Shown here piece by piece: positions 12,460 through 24,504 of a DNA stretch of 64,000 nucleotides. The first letter of the stretch is position 1, and each line of letters opens with the position of its first letter. Made by a program: the position numbers and the translations under genes. This DNA is from Tillus elongatus. Lineage: Eukaryota; Arthropoda; Insecta; Coleoptera; Cleridae. Under the pieces are notes generated by a model, which was not told the DNA's origin, searched no databases, and was given only the letters and a program-made list of their open reading frames with translations. The stretch is from contig OZ023265.1 of assembly GCA_964006375.1 (NCBI GenBank), positions 162,142,118-162,206,117 on the forward strand, given 5' to 3'.

Positions 12460-12935
12460 TACGAAAATTAGCTAAAAATTATAGACCGGTAAACCATAAA
12501 CTTAACTAAAACTACTTCCAAAGCTTTGGAGAAAGTGTCTATTTGAAATGAATTTTCTGAAAATATTTTATTAAAACGAAGGGCAATGATGACTGAAGCT
12601 GAAACTTAAGGGTTTGCAGAACATTCTTTACATAATCCGTATTTCTTTAAGGTTCTTTGCCTAAATGTTGCCAATTTTGACGTTTCAATCGCGACTTTTT
12701 ACGTTTTGAGGAAAACCCTACTTTTTTCTTTAAATGCCTCTAATTTTTTTGTCTTTAAACTTACAGATCTAAATTTTGGTAAATTGTTAACCATTTATAA
12801 ATATAATTGAAACTGACCCTGGATATGGGTCCTAGGGGGCCTAGTTCGCGCTCATCTGAAGAAATTTTTTCTACATTAAAAAGTCGGTATCTCCTCGTTA
12901 GTGATTTTTTTTTTAAAGAACATTCACTAAAACAA
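12460..12935 (+). repeat. M-family element, internal and right parts
   Basis: Begins in the CTACGAAAATTAGCTAAAAA block, contains TTGCCAATTTTGACGTTTC, lacks most of the (TA)n (only ATTTATAAATATAATTG), and ends GTATCTCCTCGTTAGTGA with a terminal hairpin closing in TTCACTAAAA near 12930. Confidence 0.65.
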
Positions 12936-13440
12936 GCACTTGTGAAGCCACGGGAAAGGTCCACGACTGTATTAAATATGGAACGGTTTCAATCTCTTCT
13001 TTATTAAACAGGTTTTTTACAAAAACTCGCTAAAAAAAATCATCGGAATAACAACAATCTGATCAGACAACGGTAAAATAAAACGAGACTAAAAAAAATT
13101 TCACAAAAAGTGAAGTCACTAGGATTAGAACTCGTCATGTAGGACTCATCCAAATCGGCCACGCTCGACATCGCAAACTAGCAGGTATATCCAGTAGTAT
13201 TTTAATTGTATAACGTCTTTTCTATTTGCACCAAACAATTTTTATTCACAATGGATTTTTTGCTTATATTTGAACTAAATGAAGGAAAATAACGACTTAG
13301 ACACAGATCTAGGAGCGTGTAAGTCATTTTGTGTCGTATTTTTCACTCACGTTCGCACTCCTACCATAATTATCAATTTTGACGTTTTAACTTTGTTTCA
13401 TCGGATTTAATTAATTAAAAATTAATTTACCTCCAACTTT
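12936..13440 (-). repeat. dispersed block (Rep-3 plus tRNA-like piece), shared with 41013-41600
   Basis: Immediately follows the M right end and is duplicated after the M right end at 41012: CTTGTGAAGCCACGGGAAA, CAATCTCTTCTTTATTAAA, CATCGGAATAACAACAATC, a tRNA-like stretch, then ATGAAGGAAAATAACGACTT. Its first part (inverse GTGAAACCGTTCCATA...CTCTGGCTTCAC) also occurs at 49161-49248 and 57690-57780. Confidence 0.7.
13118..13172 (-). repeat. tRNA-like (SINE head) segment
   Basis: On the minus strand, a box-A-like CGTGGCCGATTTGG is followed after about 20 nt by a box-B-like AGTTCTAATCC. The B box differs from the GGTTCGAATCC consensus at two positions. The homologous copy at 41270-41342 has a better A box (TGGCCGAGTG). 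I infer a decayed tRNA-derived SINE head, not a functional tRNA. Confidence 0.45.
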
Positions 13441-13538
13441 TTAGTTGAATTTTCTTAACGAAAATTCACCATTGAGGAGATCCTGACTTTTGAATTTTGA
13501 AAAAATTCCTTCAAATGAGCACTAATTAGTTATTAATG

Positions 13539-13624
<86 letters not shown>

Positions 13625-13654
13625 CATACATACATACATACATACATACATACA

Positions 13655-13685
<31 letters not shown>

Positions 13686-13805
13686 GCATGTATGTATCAC
13701 ACCGATAACTCAAAAAAAAATGGGCCGATTTTGACCAAATTTGGCGAGCACCTTCCCTTTACCAGTGGCTTGGATAAGTTCGTTAGCCAGGAAAATCTGC
13801 TTTTA
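13441..13805 (-). repeat. M-family element, right and central parts, with (TA)n(CATA)n
   Basis: Inverse orientation: hairpin TTGAATTTTCTTAACG / AAAATTCACC at 13443-13471, GAGGAGATCCTGACTTTTG, then (TA)n (13547-13619), (CATA)n (13620-13684), GTATCACACCGATAACTC and CCAGTGGCTTGGATAAGTTC. Ends within the core at about 13800. Confidence 0.7.
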
Positions 13806-13825
13806 GTTGAAATAGATTAAACAAT

Positions 13826-14275
13826 GATTTGTTTTAATTTGACAGACGGATTCGCCCGGTCAGTATCAGTTCTGAGCTGCCTTAAATGTATAAAATTTCG
13901 ACCACGAAATTATAATGCATGTTTGTAAAAAAATAAATTCCGGACTCAGCAAGTGCGTTATGGTAGCGAATTTTTATTGAATGCCTCAGATTTGAATTTC
14001 TCAATTTGCTATTTACCTATAAGGTTCGTTGGCCAGAAAACTAGTTTTTTCAAGAACATTTAAAGTTTATTTACGAAAAATTTTTTGTACATTTTCAAAC
14101 AGTAAAGTTATTTTTATGAAATATGGTACATTTTTTCTACTATATATGTTGTACTGGTAACCAAATTTGATGTCTGCTTACTTAAAAAAATACATATTTG
14201 CTATTTAAAACATTTTTATGAAAATTCACTATTATAACGCACTTGCTGCGTCCAGACTTTTTGTCTTTTAACATA
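13826..14275 (-). repeat. M-family left unit, inverted copy
   Basis: Inverse of the 641-1031 region: TTTCGACCACGAAATTATAA near 13898, the arm GGACTCAGCAAGTGCGTTAT (13951-13970), interior TTCAAACAGTAAAGTTATT, and the opposite arm TATAACGCACTTGCTGCGTC (14235-14255). Confidence 0.7.
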
Positions 14276-14372
14276 GATATCTGAATTTCGGTACATAGGA
14301 TAATCTTTATGACAGAAACCAGCGTACTAAATTTGATCAATCGGCCCATTATTTTTTGAGTTATCGGTGTGA

Positions 14373-14443
<71 letters not shown>

Positions 14444-14601
14444 AAAAAATATATGTATATAAACATATAAAAATTGAAATAGACCCTTAATATGGGTTCT
14501 AGGCCTAGTTCGCGCTCGTTTGAAGAAATTTTTTCAAAATTCAAAAGTCGGGATCTCCTCATTAGTGAATTTTTTAAACCATAATTCACTAATAAGTTAA
14601 C
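14276..14601 (+). repeat. M-family right part with (TA)n
   Basis: TTGTCTTTTAACATAGATAT, TTTTTTGAGTTATCGGTGTG, (TA)n (14376-14441), AAACATATAAAAATTGAAAT, CTAGTTCGCGCTC, GTCGGGATCTCCTCATTAGT and a terminal hairpin ending AATTCACTAATAAG. Confidence 0.75.
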
Positions 14602-16139
14602 TTCTTCGACATAATTTTTGGATGATTTACCTGCACCAGAAGTTTTTCTTGCCAAGTTCTTTAAGAGGTTTGTATCTATTGTTTATAAAACATAATACAG
14701 GAAACGATATTAGCAGTCGATGGTAAAATTGATTAGTATTGGAAACATAAATAAATGTAGTTCCAAGACCTGCAGTTGGGTGCTTCAAGGAATAGTTAAG
14801 TTAATTAGCGTAGTAGCTATTTTTGACTCACCTACAACAAGATATAGGTTGTTAGGAATATAATTATACTACCAAACAGTTAAAATACTATTAATCTTTT
14901 ACACTAGTGGCTATACCCGTTTGGTAAAGTGACACTTGTGCTTGTAACAAATATAGAAATAGAATTTCATTTATATTTACACTTTATTTTCTTATTAAAA
15001 TTGTAGGTGTATACAAATAAGTTAATGTGTAAGTGTGCGTACGTGCGTGCGTGCGTGCGTGCGTGCGTGTGTGTGTGTGGGGGGGGGGAGGGGGAGGGGG
15101 GTTTGCTTGTTAGGATGGTTTTAAACTGAATTTTTATCAACCACAGACTTTTATCCCACAAGAAATTAATATTTTTGCTTGTATTTGTATACGATTTTGA
15201 TAAACTTTCTTCTCCAGAATAACATAATATGGGAGCTCATTGTATACTCGTTGTTTTGCTCGTTATCTAAGTTGATGAATCAATGATGCTTCACGTGTGC
15301 AGAGAATCAGAAACACTCTGTGCATAGTATAAGAAGTAGGTAAGTGCATAGTTCGTAGGTCAGACAAACGAACAGATGTATTACGACAAAAGTACGAATT
15401 TGAATCCTTCTTCAGTTTAAAACAATAATTGCGAAACAAGATCGGTGGAAAGACACGAATCGACTTCAATATTTCTTGACGGTTTCTCTGAAATGGTAAG
15501 TGCATTGGAGGAGCTCATTCCAATGAAACATGACCAAGCTAAAAATCAGTTGCGCAAATCACTATGTAGCTTTCCATTTTTAATTACAGTCTGTATAATG
15601 AGAAAAGTTCTTGGAATAGCATCATTCCTTTGAAAATTTCGACGGACCGAAAATATAGATATGATGACAGTCGTGAATTGCGTAGGATTCACGATTCAAA
15701 AACTATAAGCTACAAGAAATGAAGAGATGTTTGGTGTGAAATTCACACCAATTTCGTGTGTCCCCGATTGTTCCAAGAATAGTTAGACCTAACGGCATCG
15801 AAGTAATTACGAGGTACACAATGACGATTGTTGCTCTTACTACAGGCAGTCTATTTTTTATCTATATTTGGACGACCTGATTTCATCTCTGAATGTGTGG
15901 TTTAAGTACAACTCAAACATCTTGATGTCACTTACACCCTGTAAACTGGATTCTTCTACGTTCAGTGATGTGAAACCAAGAATGGATTCGTGCAAAGAAT
16001 ATGTATGTGCACATATATATATCTGGAAATCTTAGAAACAAGATTTCACTGCTGGAAGCAGAAATGGTTGTTAACTGAAGAGGACAGATCAAATAATCGT
16101 TGATAAAGCTGACTTTGTTACAGTTATCAGTGCTGCTTG
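14602..16139. other. no recognised gene; G-rich microsatellite at 15033-15101
   Basis: Mostly unique-looking sequence. 15033-15101 is (GTGC)n/(GT)n running into a run of G and GGGGGAGGGGG. Open frames at 14182-14655, 15263-15505 and 15445-15633 have no recognisable domain. Confidence 0.5.

Positions 16140-16220
<81 letters not shown>
16140..16220. repeat. (TA)n microsatellite
   Basis: About 80 bp of pure TA, directly abutting the 3' end of LINE-A copy B rather than M-family sequence. Confidence 0.9.
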
Positions 16221-16221
<1 letters not shown>

Positions 16222-17949
16222 CTATCGTACCGTGGGTGTCGACAAGGAGGAAATAGGCAACTTGTTAATTCTGGACTTGAAGGTTTGGAGGTTCGGAGGC
16301 GACGGAAAAACATGTGCCGGCAAGGAAGCAACTTGGAAGTGCTCGGGACAAAAGAGCGGGCATAACAAGATGTTCTATGTCTGGAGACCTGGACAGTAAA
16401 AGGGTGTATTCGCTCTGTTCCCCTGGTAGATCTGTTGGGGGCAGCAGGTGAAGGAACTATGGAAGAAAGCTCCTCTGATCAGTGCCCGTGCAGACATCTA
16501 TAAAAGAAAGAGAGGTCACCAACGTCACGTCGGTGGACAAGCGATGGCAGCCTTTGGGTGAGGGTAGGGTCACCGATGAGATGTATAACTCTCTTCTGAA
16601 TGAAGTTCAGGATAGCGAGTGTAGAAGCGGCAGCGGCAACCCAGATGTGGGAGCAGTATTCGAGGTTTGACCTTATTTGTGAAGTATATAAGGTATAGAG
16701 ATTATCGGGTGAAAAGTATTTGCGAGCCCGGAAGAGGAAACCTAATTTCTTAGCAGCCACTTCTGCAATTGATGACATATTGGTGCCAATTGAGATTTTG
16801 GTCCACAGAAATGCCAACAAGTGAAAAAGACTCATTACTTTGAATAACTTGGTTGTTCATTGTGATGGGTCTAGGGCTGGTGTATCTCTTAAGAAATATA
16901 AAGCAAGACTGGTATTTTGTGGAGTTGAATTGTACAAGATTTCTACTTCCCCAGTCTAATATTTTTTGGAGATCCACAGAGACAGAACCCTCCAATGAGC
17001 CTGCGATCCTCATCTAATTGGGCTAAAGGGACAGGCTTAGAATATTGTATATTTGAGTGGAGGGTGCTGTCATCCGCGTAACTGTGAACTAGGTTGGATG
17101 TGTTAGAGAGGAGGCCATCGATGTGGAGAAGAAACAAAGTAGGGGCTAAAGCTGAACCTTGAGAGACTCCTGCATTAATTGGATACAGTTTAGAGGAATA
17201 GCCATCCAGGAGAACAGAAATGCTCCGGTTGGAGAGGAAATTTGCTGTCCAGGTACAGAGTTTTTGTGGTGGGTCATAGGCCGAAAGTTTATTAAGCAGC
17301 GCTGCGTGCCAGACCTGGTCAAATGCTTTTGATATGTCTAGAGCTACAATCTGGGATTCACCGTGTAGTTCCAAGAATGGGTGACAAAGAAAAGGAGGTC
17401 GGCAGTTGATCTGCGCTGACGGAATCCATACTGCCGGTCGTGGATTATACTGGGTTTTTCAAGAAATTTTAGTAATTCGGTGTTTATATTCTTTTCCATC
17501 ACTTTAGAGACGACTGAAAGGAGAGAAATAGGCCTGTAGTTGCTAGGAAGCGCTTTGGATCCTTTCTTGAGGATGGGTTGTACTCGAGCAGTAGGGAATA
17601 TGCCTCTATTGTAAGATTTCTGAAACAGACGAGTCAGGACAGAAGCAAGTTCTGGTGCGCATTTTTTGAGAACAATTGCTGGGATCTCGTCGAGGCCAGA
17701 GACTTTCCTGGTATTTTTTAGTTTTGAAACTGATAGCCGTCATTTTATGCGCGACATTGGGGACTGTTGGTGGTTGGACATTTGGAGGTGGGTTGAGAGT
17801 AGAATTGCCGGCGAACAACGAGGCAAAAAGTTCAGCCTTGCCCAGGGCGGTAGAAACGATTTCATCCCCTGAAACAAGAGGTGGGAACGTGCTCTTGCAG
17901 AAATTATTCCCAATAGATTTAGCAAGAGTCTAGAAGGGTTTGTTGCCGT
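16221..17949 (-). mobile_element. LINE-A copy B, 5'-truncated
   Basis: Same order as copy A: the 3' region begins ACTATCGTACCGTGGGTGTC at 16221, RT follows, and homology stops after TTTGTTGCCGTT at about 17950. Its last base pairs with the linker upstream of RT, so only RT and 3' UTR survive. The 3' end is joined to (TA)n with no recognisable poly(A). Confidence 0.85.
16479..17925 (-). pseudogene. LINE-A copy B ORF2 remnant
   Basis: Pieces in several frames: 16943-17374 holds motif A (VALDISKAFDQVWHAALLNK), motif B (GVSQGSALAPTLF) and intact YADD; 16750-17013 and 16479-16835 hold the thumb and C-terminus; 17606-17818 holds the upstream linker. Compared with copy A there are small deletions (for example near 17710 and 17585). 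Not translatable as one protein. Confidence 0.8.
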
Positions 17950-18540
17950 TATATATTAGCATATATCAAGATTGTCTGAGAAGTTATTTCACTTCTTGAG
18001 ATTACTAAAATTTAAACGTAGTTTTCTTTATTGCTACAGCACTTTACGAACATACAGTAAAAGAAAATGCATAACTCCGGATTATATCCAATTTCATCCA
18101 TTCACTTCACTGTAACGTTTTTGTTTTAAGGTATGTTCTGATCCGGAATTCTGAGAGCTTTACAAACATCGGCACCCCTCTATAAGCGCAATTCCACAGG
18201 TAAATTTACTTCCCCAGCATGAAAGGAATGGAGTTTCAGAGATGAATTCGCCACGTTGTTTGCTTATGCTTATTTTGTCGTTCTCAGGGGAGAAAACATG
18301 CGGGAAAACATATCCACAACCTCTATATATGTTTATGTGACATCAAATTTATATAGGTGATATATTGGTGTGATCTACAATAGGTTACAAATATAAGAAA
18401 TAAAGTTTGGACCACTTCAATTTGGAGATAAGTGCTTTATGCTTGCTTTCAACGTAACGATACACATTTGAAAGAAAAAATAAACCTAGAATGACTATTC
18501 ACACACTGCAAACGATCACTAAATTTCTTATTTATATTTT
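17950..18540. other. no recognised feature
   Basis: AT-rich, no domain and no repeat that I can align. Confidence 0.5.
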
Positions 18541-18661
18541 TTTTAGCGAACTTTCATTAAGAAAGTTCGATAATTGAGAAATATGGATGATCTTCAGATG
18601 AGCGCAAATTAGGGCCCCTAGAATTCAAAATCAAGCCCGTTTAAATTTACACACACACAAA

Positions 18662-18730
<69 letters not shown>
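18541..18730 (-). repeat. M-family right part with (TA)n, inverted and diverged
   Basis: Diverged hairpin TTAGCGAACTTTCATTAAG / AAAGTTCG (18543-18572), GATGAGCGCAAATTAGGG, CCCCTAGAATTC, ACACACACA and (TA)n (18666-18725). Confidence 0.6.
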
Positions 18731-18731
<1 letters not shown>

Positions 18732-19207
18732 TTAAGAACAAAGTTTAACAGGAACCACCTACTACAAAACAAGGTATAATAGCTAGAGTATTAGAGGCCT
18801 TCAACGCAATGGAGCAAGATTACCTTTCTCGAGCAACGGATACCATCAAAAAGAGCCATCAAATGCCACGAAGTGAACGTTGCAAATTTCGAATATTTAT
18901 TCTGAAGTGATAACACACAAATCTCTTTGTTCCCTAATAATGCTTTACTCTTATGATATTTTGGACGAAACACTCAATTCTTAGAAATTTGTTGTGTTTA
19001 TGTGGAAATCTCTTTGCAACCACACGACATATTATGTTAATAATTCGATTATACTCCTTGTAAATAAAAGTTATATTCAAAAGTCGTCGCGTATTTTACT
19101 GTCGGAAGATGACGTTTAAAATTTTCATATCCTAGGCAACCTGATAAACTGACTAATAATTATTTCTTATCGCAAATAATGTTTAAATATCTTCAAATCA
19201 GTGGGAG
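18731..19207. other. no recognised feature
   Basis: No coding domain or aligned repeat. The 60-codon frame on the minus strand (18791-18973) is not recognisable. Confidence 0.5.
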
Positions 19208-19220
19208 TTAGGTATAGGGA
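19208..19220. repeat. SINE target-site duplication, left copy
   Basis: TTAGGTATAGGGA, identical to 19408-19420. Confidence 0.9.
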
Positions 19221-19407
19221 GCGCCTCCGTGGCCGTGCGGGAAAGTCGATTCGGACTTTCCAATACGGATTCGGGGGACGACTGTTCGAGACTCACCGGC
19301 GGCGGATGATTTTTCAATCACTATCGTCGTTGAGATCCAGCTCAAGGTGGAGGGTAGGTTAGTTTAGATGAGCAAAAAGGGTCAGCAATGGCCTAATTGC
19401 CTTACCT
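19221..19407 (+). mobile_element. tRNA-derived SINE, 187 bp
   Basis: Starts GCGCCTCCGTGGCCGTGCGG, the 5' part of a tRNA gene (serine/leucine-like), with box A TGGCCGTGCGG (19230-19240) and box B TGTTCGAGACT (19283-19293), the internal RNA polymerase III promoter. The tRNA-like head is followed by a ~90-bp unrelated body ending GGCCTAATTGCCTTACC, without poly(A). Perfect 13-bp duplications flank it, so both boundaries are secure. SINEs are mobilised by a partner LINE; which one is not evident. Confidence 0.88.
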
Positions 19408-19420
19408 TTAGGTATAGGGA
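19408..19420. repeat. SINE target-site duplication, right copy
   Basis: TTAGGTATAGGGA, identical to 19208-19220. Confidence 0.9.
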
Positions 19421-19477
19421 ATGCTGATACCAATCTAAAGAATAATAAAAAGTACATGAACTAACGTTATAAAATAT

Positions 19478-19963
19478 AGGGTGTTCTATTTAAAATAAGA
19501 GAGTTATTAGGTTTTAAAGTTGACCGGTCTATTTCGGACACCCTGTCTAACTTGTACTAGCTTTAGTAAATTCCGAATATTTTGTGATATTTCAGAAATT
19601 GCATTTAAAAATTTCAGCTCTTCAGGTTGAAAAATAAGAGAGATACAGGTGTGTAGATGTGATGTTTTAAAAAAAACATATGAAAAAGTCAAATATCTCG
19701 AAAATGGTTGAGAAAAATGACATAACATGTTAGTGAAACCTACCATAAAATTTGACGAGGAATCTAGATCCGTCATAAAAACCCCATTCTCCTTTGAAAT
19801 AATAAAGTTGACGGCTACTTCCGGTATAACCGGAAGTCCCATACTAACGTTAATATTCTCAGTGAAGTGGAAATTTCGAGCAACCCACGTGCGTGAACTT
19901 TCAGAATTCAATTATGAGTCCTACTCCAGAAACGGCTAATGGAAGGTCTACGTGGGACACCCA
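19478..19963. repeat. possible decayed TA-inserting element
   Basis: Left end TATAGGGTGTTCTATTT and right end GGGACACCCAGTATA look like imperfect inverted ends of the GGGTGT-type seen on other TA-inserting elements here. A third such end (CGGACACCCTG) is at 19535. No transposase is readable. The call rests only on end sequence. Confidence 0.35.
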
Positions 19964-21340
<1,377 letters not shown>

Positions 21341-21349
21341 TAAAAAAAT

Positions 21350-21672
21350 AAAAAGTCTGGACGCAGCAAGTGCGTCGTGGCGGTAAATTTTCATAAAAAT
21401 GTTTTAAATAGCAAATATGTTTTTTTTAAGAAAGCAGGCATCAAAATTGGTTACCAGTATAACCTGTATAGTAGAAACAATGTACCACATTTCATCAAAA
21501 TAACTTTATTATTGTTTGCAAATGTACAAAAATGTTTCGAAAATAAACTTAAAATGTTCCCGAAAAAAGTAGTTTCTTGCCCAACGAACCTTATAGGTTA
21601 ATAGCAAATCGAGCTATTCAAATTTGAAGTATTTAATAAAAATTCCTACCATAACGCACTTTCTGCGTACCG
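21350..21672 (+). repeat. M-family left unit
   Basis: AAAAAGTCTGGACGCAGCAAG (21350) to CCATAACGCACTTTCTGCGT (21650-21669), with the shared interior; followed by the CATTAAAGGTCAGCTCACAA flank also present after copy 1. Confidence 0.75.
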
Positions 21673-21784
21673 AATTTCTTTTCTTACAAACATGCATTAA
21701 AATTTCCTGGTCGAAATTCGATACATTAAAGGTCAGCTCACAACTGGCACGGACCGGGGGAATTCGACTATCTAATTAAAGCAA

Positions 21785-21918
21785 AGCATTGGTTTAATCT
21801 ATTCGAACTGAGGAGATTTTCTTGGCTAACGAACTTATCCAAACCACATGCAAAAGGAAGGTATTCACCAAATTTGATTATCATCGGTGTATTATTTTTT
21901 GAGTTATCGGTGTGACAC

Positions 21919-21983
<65 letters not shown>
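21785..21983 (+). repeat. M-family central part ending in (TA)n
   Basis: CTAACGAACTTATCCAAACC, GGAAGGTATTCACCAAATTT, TTTTTTGAGTTATCGGTGTG and (TA)n (21922-21982). The right half is absent; the next sequence begins GGGTGGCGCATTG, another TA-element-like end. Confidence 0.7.
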
Positions 21984-21987
<4 letters not shown>

Positions 21988-22260
21988 GGCGCATTGAAAA
22001 CGAAACAGACCGATTTGCGTCACAGGGGACTCCACGGGGTCTGGCATGATTTGAACTGTCTCGCATTCCATCTATATAAATTAAATTGTTCGTTGGTAAG
22101 CGCATGACTTGAGAACGGCTGGACCGGTTTGGCTAATTTTATTTCAAAACTGGTAGTAATAGTCCGAATAAGGTTTTTAGGGAAAGAAATATTTCAAAGT
22201 TGCCTGGAAAATTCTGGAAAAACTAAAAGTGATTTTTTCCGATTTATTTCGGTACGTGCG
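21984..22260. other. unclassified repeat-like sequence
   Basis: Begins GGGTGGCGCATTG at the TA tract and includes GAGAACGGCTGGACCGGTTT. I recall similar wording from dispersed insect repeats but cannot verify it. No coding sequence. Confidence 0.3.
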
Positions 22261-22261
22261 C

Positions 22262-22321
22262 AAATGTCGTTTGACATTAAGTGAAGATCGAAACCTGTGA
22301 TGAGCACTGATAAGTACACTT
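22262..22321 (-). repeat. Rep-2 fragment (left of LINE-B copy 2)
   Basis: The inverse of ACTTATCAGTGCTCATCACA...TTCACTTA, which is also present at 38740-38826 and 50330-50395. It is interrupted by LINE-B copy 2; the last 10 bp are the target-site duplication AAGTACACTT. Confidence 0.65.
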
Positions 22322-23485
22322 TTTTCTCCCTTGGGGCTCGTCCGCGTCTTTGCCGCCCCGATAGCACCGCAGCCTTTGGCTAAGTATGCATGTCCTTTGT
22401 CTTTTTTACTCCACCCATTCCAAAATCACTGTGCCTTGAACGAATATGCACAGCAATTGGTAGGGTGAAGTTTTATATTGCCCTGTCTCCGGTCTAGGTT
22501 GTCCGTAGATCCGTTGTCTTTTGCGGTCCAGACCTTTACACTCGTACAAGATGTGCTGGGCTGATTCCTCCCCCTCGCCGCAGAGTCTGCTTGTCAAGTC
22601 CCCCTCGAGGTGTTTCTTGACAGTCATGTGTCCCGTCAAGAGCCCTGTTATGTTCCTGCGCTGTCCTCTGCCAAGATTTAGCAGCTCCACAGCTCTATTT
22701 GAACTGGGTTTCTCAATTATTGACTTTCCATGTCTGTGCCCTGGACAGTCTGTACAAGTACACCTTATGTTGGTTTCTGACTCAGGACTTAATGGATCCC
22801 TTGGCAGTGCTCTTCGTCACGCCCAGGATCGGTTCTGGTCTCATAAATGATTCTGCTGATCCTCTCTTCGCGAGACTATCAGCTTCTTCATTGCCTTTCA
22901 CCCCCGAGTGACCCAAGACCCAGATGAGGGTGACCTCATTCTGCCCAGTCAGGTCGCTCTTCTCGTCTCGGCATTCACTTACCAGCCTGGAATTTACCCG
23001 TTGGTTACTTAGAGCCTTAAGGGCTGCCTGGCTGTCTGCGGCTATGAGGATCCGCTTGTTGGTGTAGCCCCTCCTCTTGTTCTCTCGCACGCAGTGCAAG
23101 ATGGAGTACATTTTGGCCTGAAACCGTTGCATGAGCTCCGAGGGAAATATTGTGACTAACCCACGGTCCTTCCGAATAAACGCCTGTCCCCGTCCTACGC
23201 TCTCCGACGGATCCGTCCATGAACCCGACGAGCGCGTCCCGTGGTAGGCCCAGCGTCTCCCCCGACGTGCCTCGGGGTCGGGGATTTCCACTCTAAACTT
23301 GTTTTCACTGCAAATATGCGGGCTCGCGAAGTCTCACCTCATTTCAAGCATGGGCTTCTTCACGATCTCTTGAATTTTGCAGTGGCCCCTGCAGTATGGG
23401 TTGATTTTCAGTCTATTATTGCAGGCTAGTCTGTATAGCCCTAGCCTGGCCTCCCCCATGATAAGTAAGTGCAGGGGGGGGGGGG
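22322..23485 (-). mobile_element. LINE-B copy 2, LOA/I-type LINE, 5'-truncated
   Basis: A 1.16-kb 3' fragment nearly the same as 25805-26960 of the full copy: 3' UTR TTGGGGCTCGTCCGCG, CCHC knuckle region and RNase H. It is flanked by 10-bp duplications AAGTACACTT at 22312-22321 and 23486-23495. The short T run at 22321-22326 is the poly(A) side. The 5' truncation is at a run of G (23474-23485). Confidence 0.9.
22406..23470 (-). pseudogene. LINE-B copy 2 RNase H and C-terminal remnant
   Basis: Frames 22782-23291 and 23017-23220 carry RNase H pieces (TGTGVYSEGPWVSHNISLG, RILIAADSQAALKALSNQ, NEVTLIWVLGHSGVKGNEEA). 22406-22690 carries the C-terminal knuckle (CGEGEESAQHILYECK). Frameshifts near 23150 and 22780, and a deletion of about 13 codons before the knuckle relative to the full copy, make it non-functional. 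Confidence 0.85.
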
Positions 23486-23560
23486 AAGTACACTTGGGTG
23501 TTTAAAAAATGGGTTCCGGTGATTTGGGTTCTCGTGTACTTGCCGTTTGACATACTGAAA
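23486..23560 (+). repeat. Rep-2 fragment (right of LINE-B copy 2)
   Basis: After the duplication AAGTACACTT comes GGGTGTTTAAAAAATGGG and GGTGATTTGGGTTCTC, matching 38755-38778 and 50328-50343 in plus orientation. The two Rep-2 pieces around LINE-B therefore face each other, so the LINE landed in or near an inverted arrangement of Rep-2. Confidence 0.55.
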
Positions 23561-23597
23561 TTTGGACAGGATAGCGTCTGTCGGGTCAGCTAGTGTA

Positions 23598-23703
23598 CAT
23601 ATAAAAATTGAACCTGACCCCGAATATGAATTCTAGTGGTGATAGTTCGCCCTCATTGAAATTTTTTTTCAAAATTAAAAAGTCGCGATCTCCTCAAAGT
23701 TCT
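23598..23703 (+). repeat. M-family right-part fragment
   Basis: ACATATAAAAATTGAACCTG, CCCCGAATATGAATTCTAG, AAGTCGCGATCTCCTC, without (TA)n or terminal hairpin. Confidence 0.6.
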
Positions 23704-24500
23704 CATAAATTCTGTAGATATATTTACTGTTGGACGAGTACAACAGTAAGTGTGCTTCTGACTGCCTTTAATATCATAGTGCACTAAAGTTATTTTTGAT
23801 AAGTTGTTTATTATTTACCCGGTGTGACACGATTTTCCGGCGTTTTCTACCAAATGGTTCCAGTTCTGCCTTTAAACTTACCTGAAACAAAGAGAAAACT
23901 AATTACTGGAATGGTTTTACGTTATAGGTGAATAGTGATTTTTATATGCTTAAGGTGGGCTGTGCTGGAATTCAAACACAGTAATTGTCTTCACATAACT
24001 AAAAAATTACTTTGCCTTTTGAACTCTCCGAGTGGACATCGTCAAATCAATCAAAAACTTGGAAAATTCCGACAGATATTCGGACTCATCACACCTTGAG
24101 CAAAATAACTGTAAATCACTCGATACTTTGAATTTTATAATTTACAAGATTTAAAATTGCACTTATTTTAGAATAGCAGGGATTTTCCATAAGAAATTCT
24201 ACTGCCGTTATTAGTTACAACGACATTACAAAATTTCAAGACGAAAAGTGGTGGATTTAAAAAATGTAAAATTTATTAGTTGTAAATAATTTTTCTTTAA
24301 ATTTTAAAATTACAAAATCGCAATCAGTGTGCGTATGTGGAACGATTTTATAAACATGATAACCTTAGAAACGCTCTAATGGCTTTATATTTGCTACCTA
24401 CGGTCCTAATGTTTGCAAAATAAAGTGATTAAAGAACTGTGAAGTCCCAACGCACGTTTCCGGTTTTGGTGTATGAGTCGGTTTCCCTTACAACCTAAAA
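23704..24500. other. no recognised feature
   Basis: AT-rich sequence, no frames with recognisable domains and no aligned repeat. Confidence 0.5.
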
Positions 24501-24504
24501 TTAT

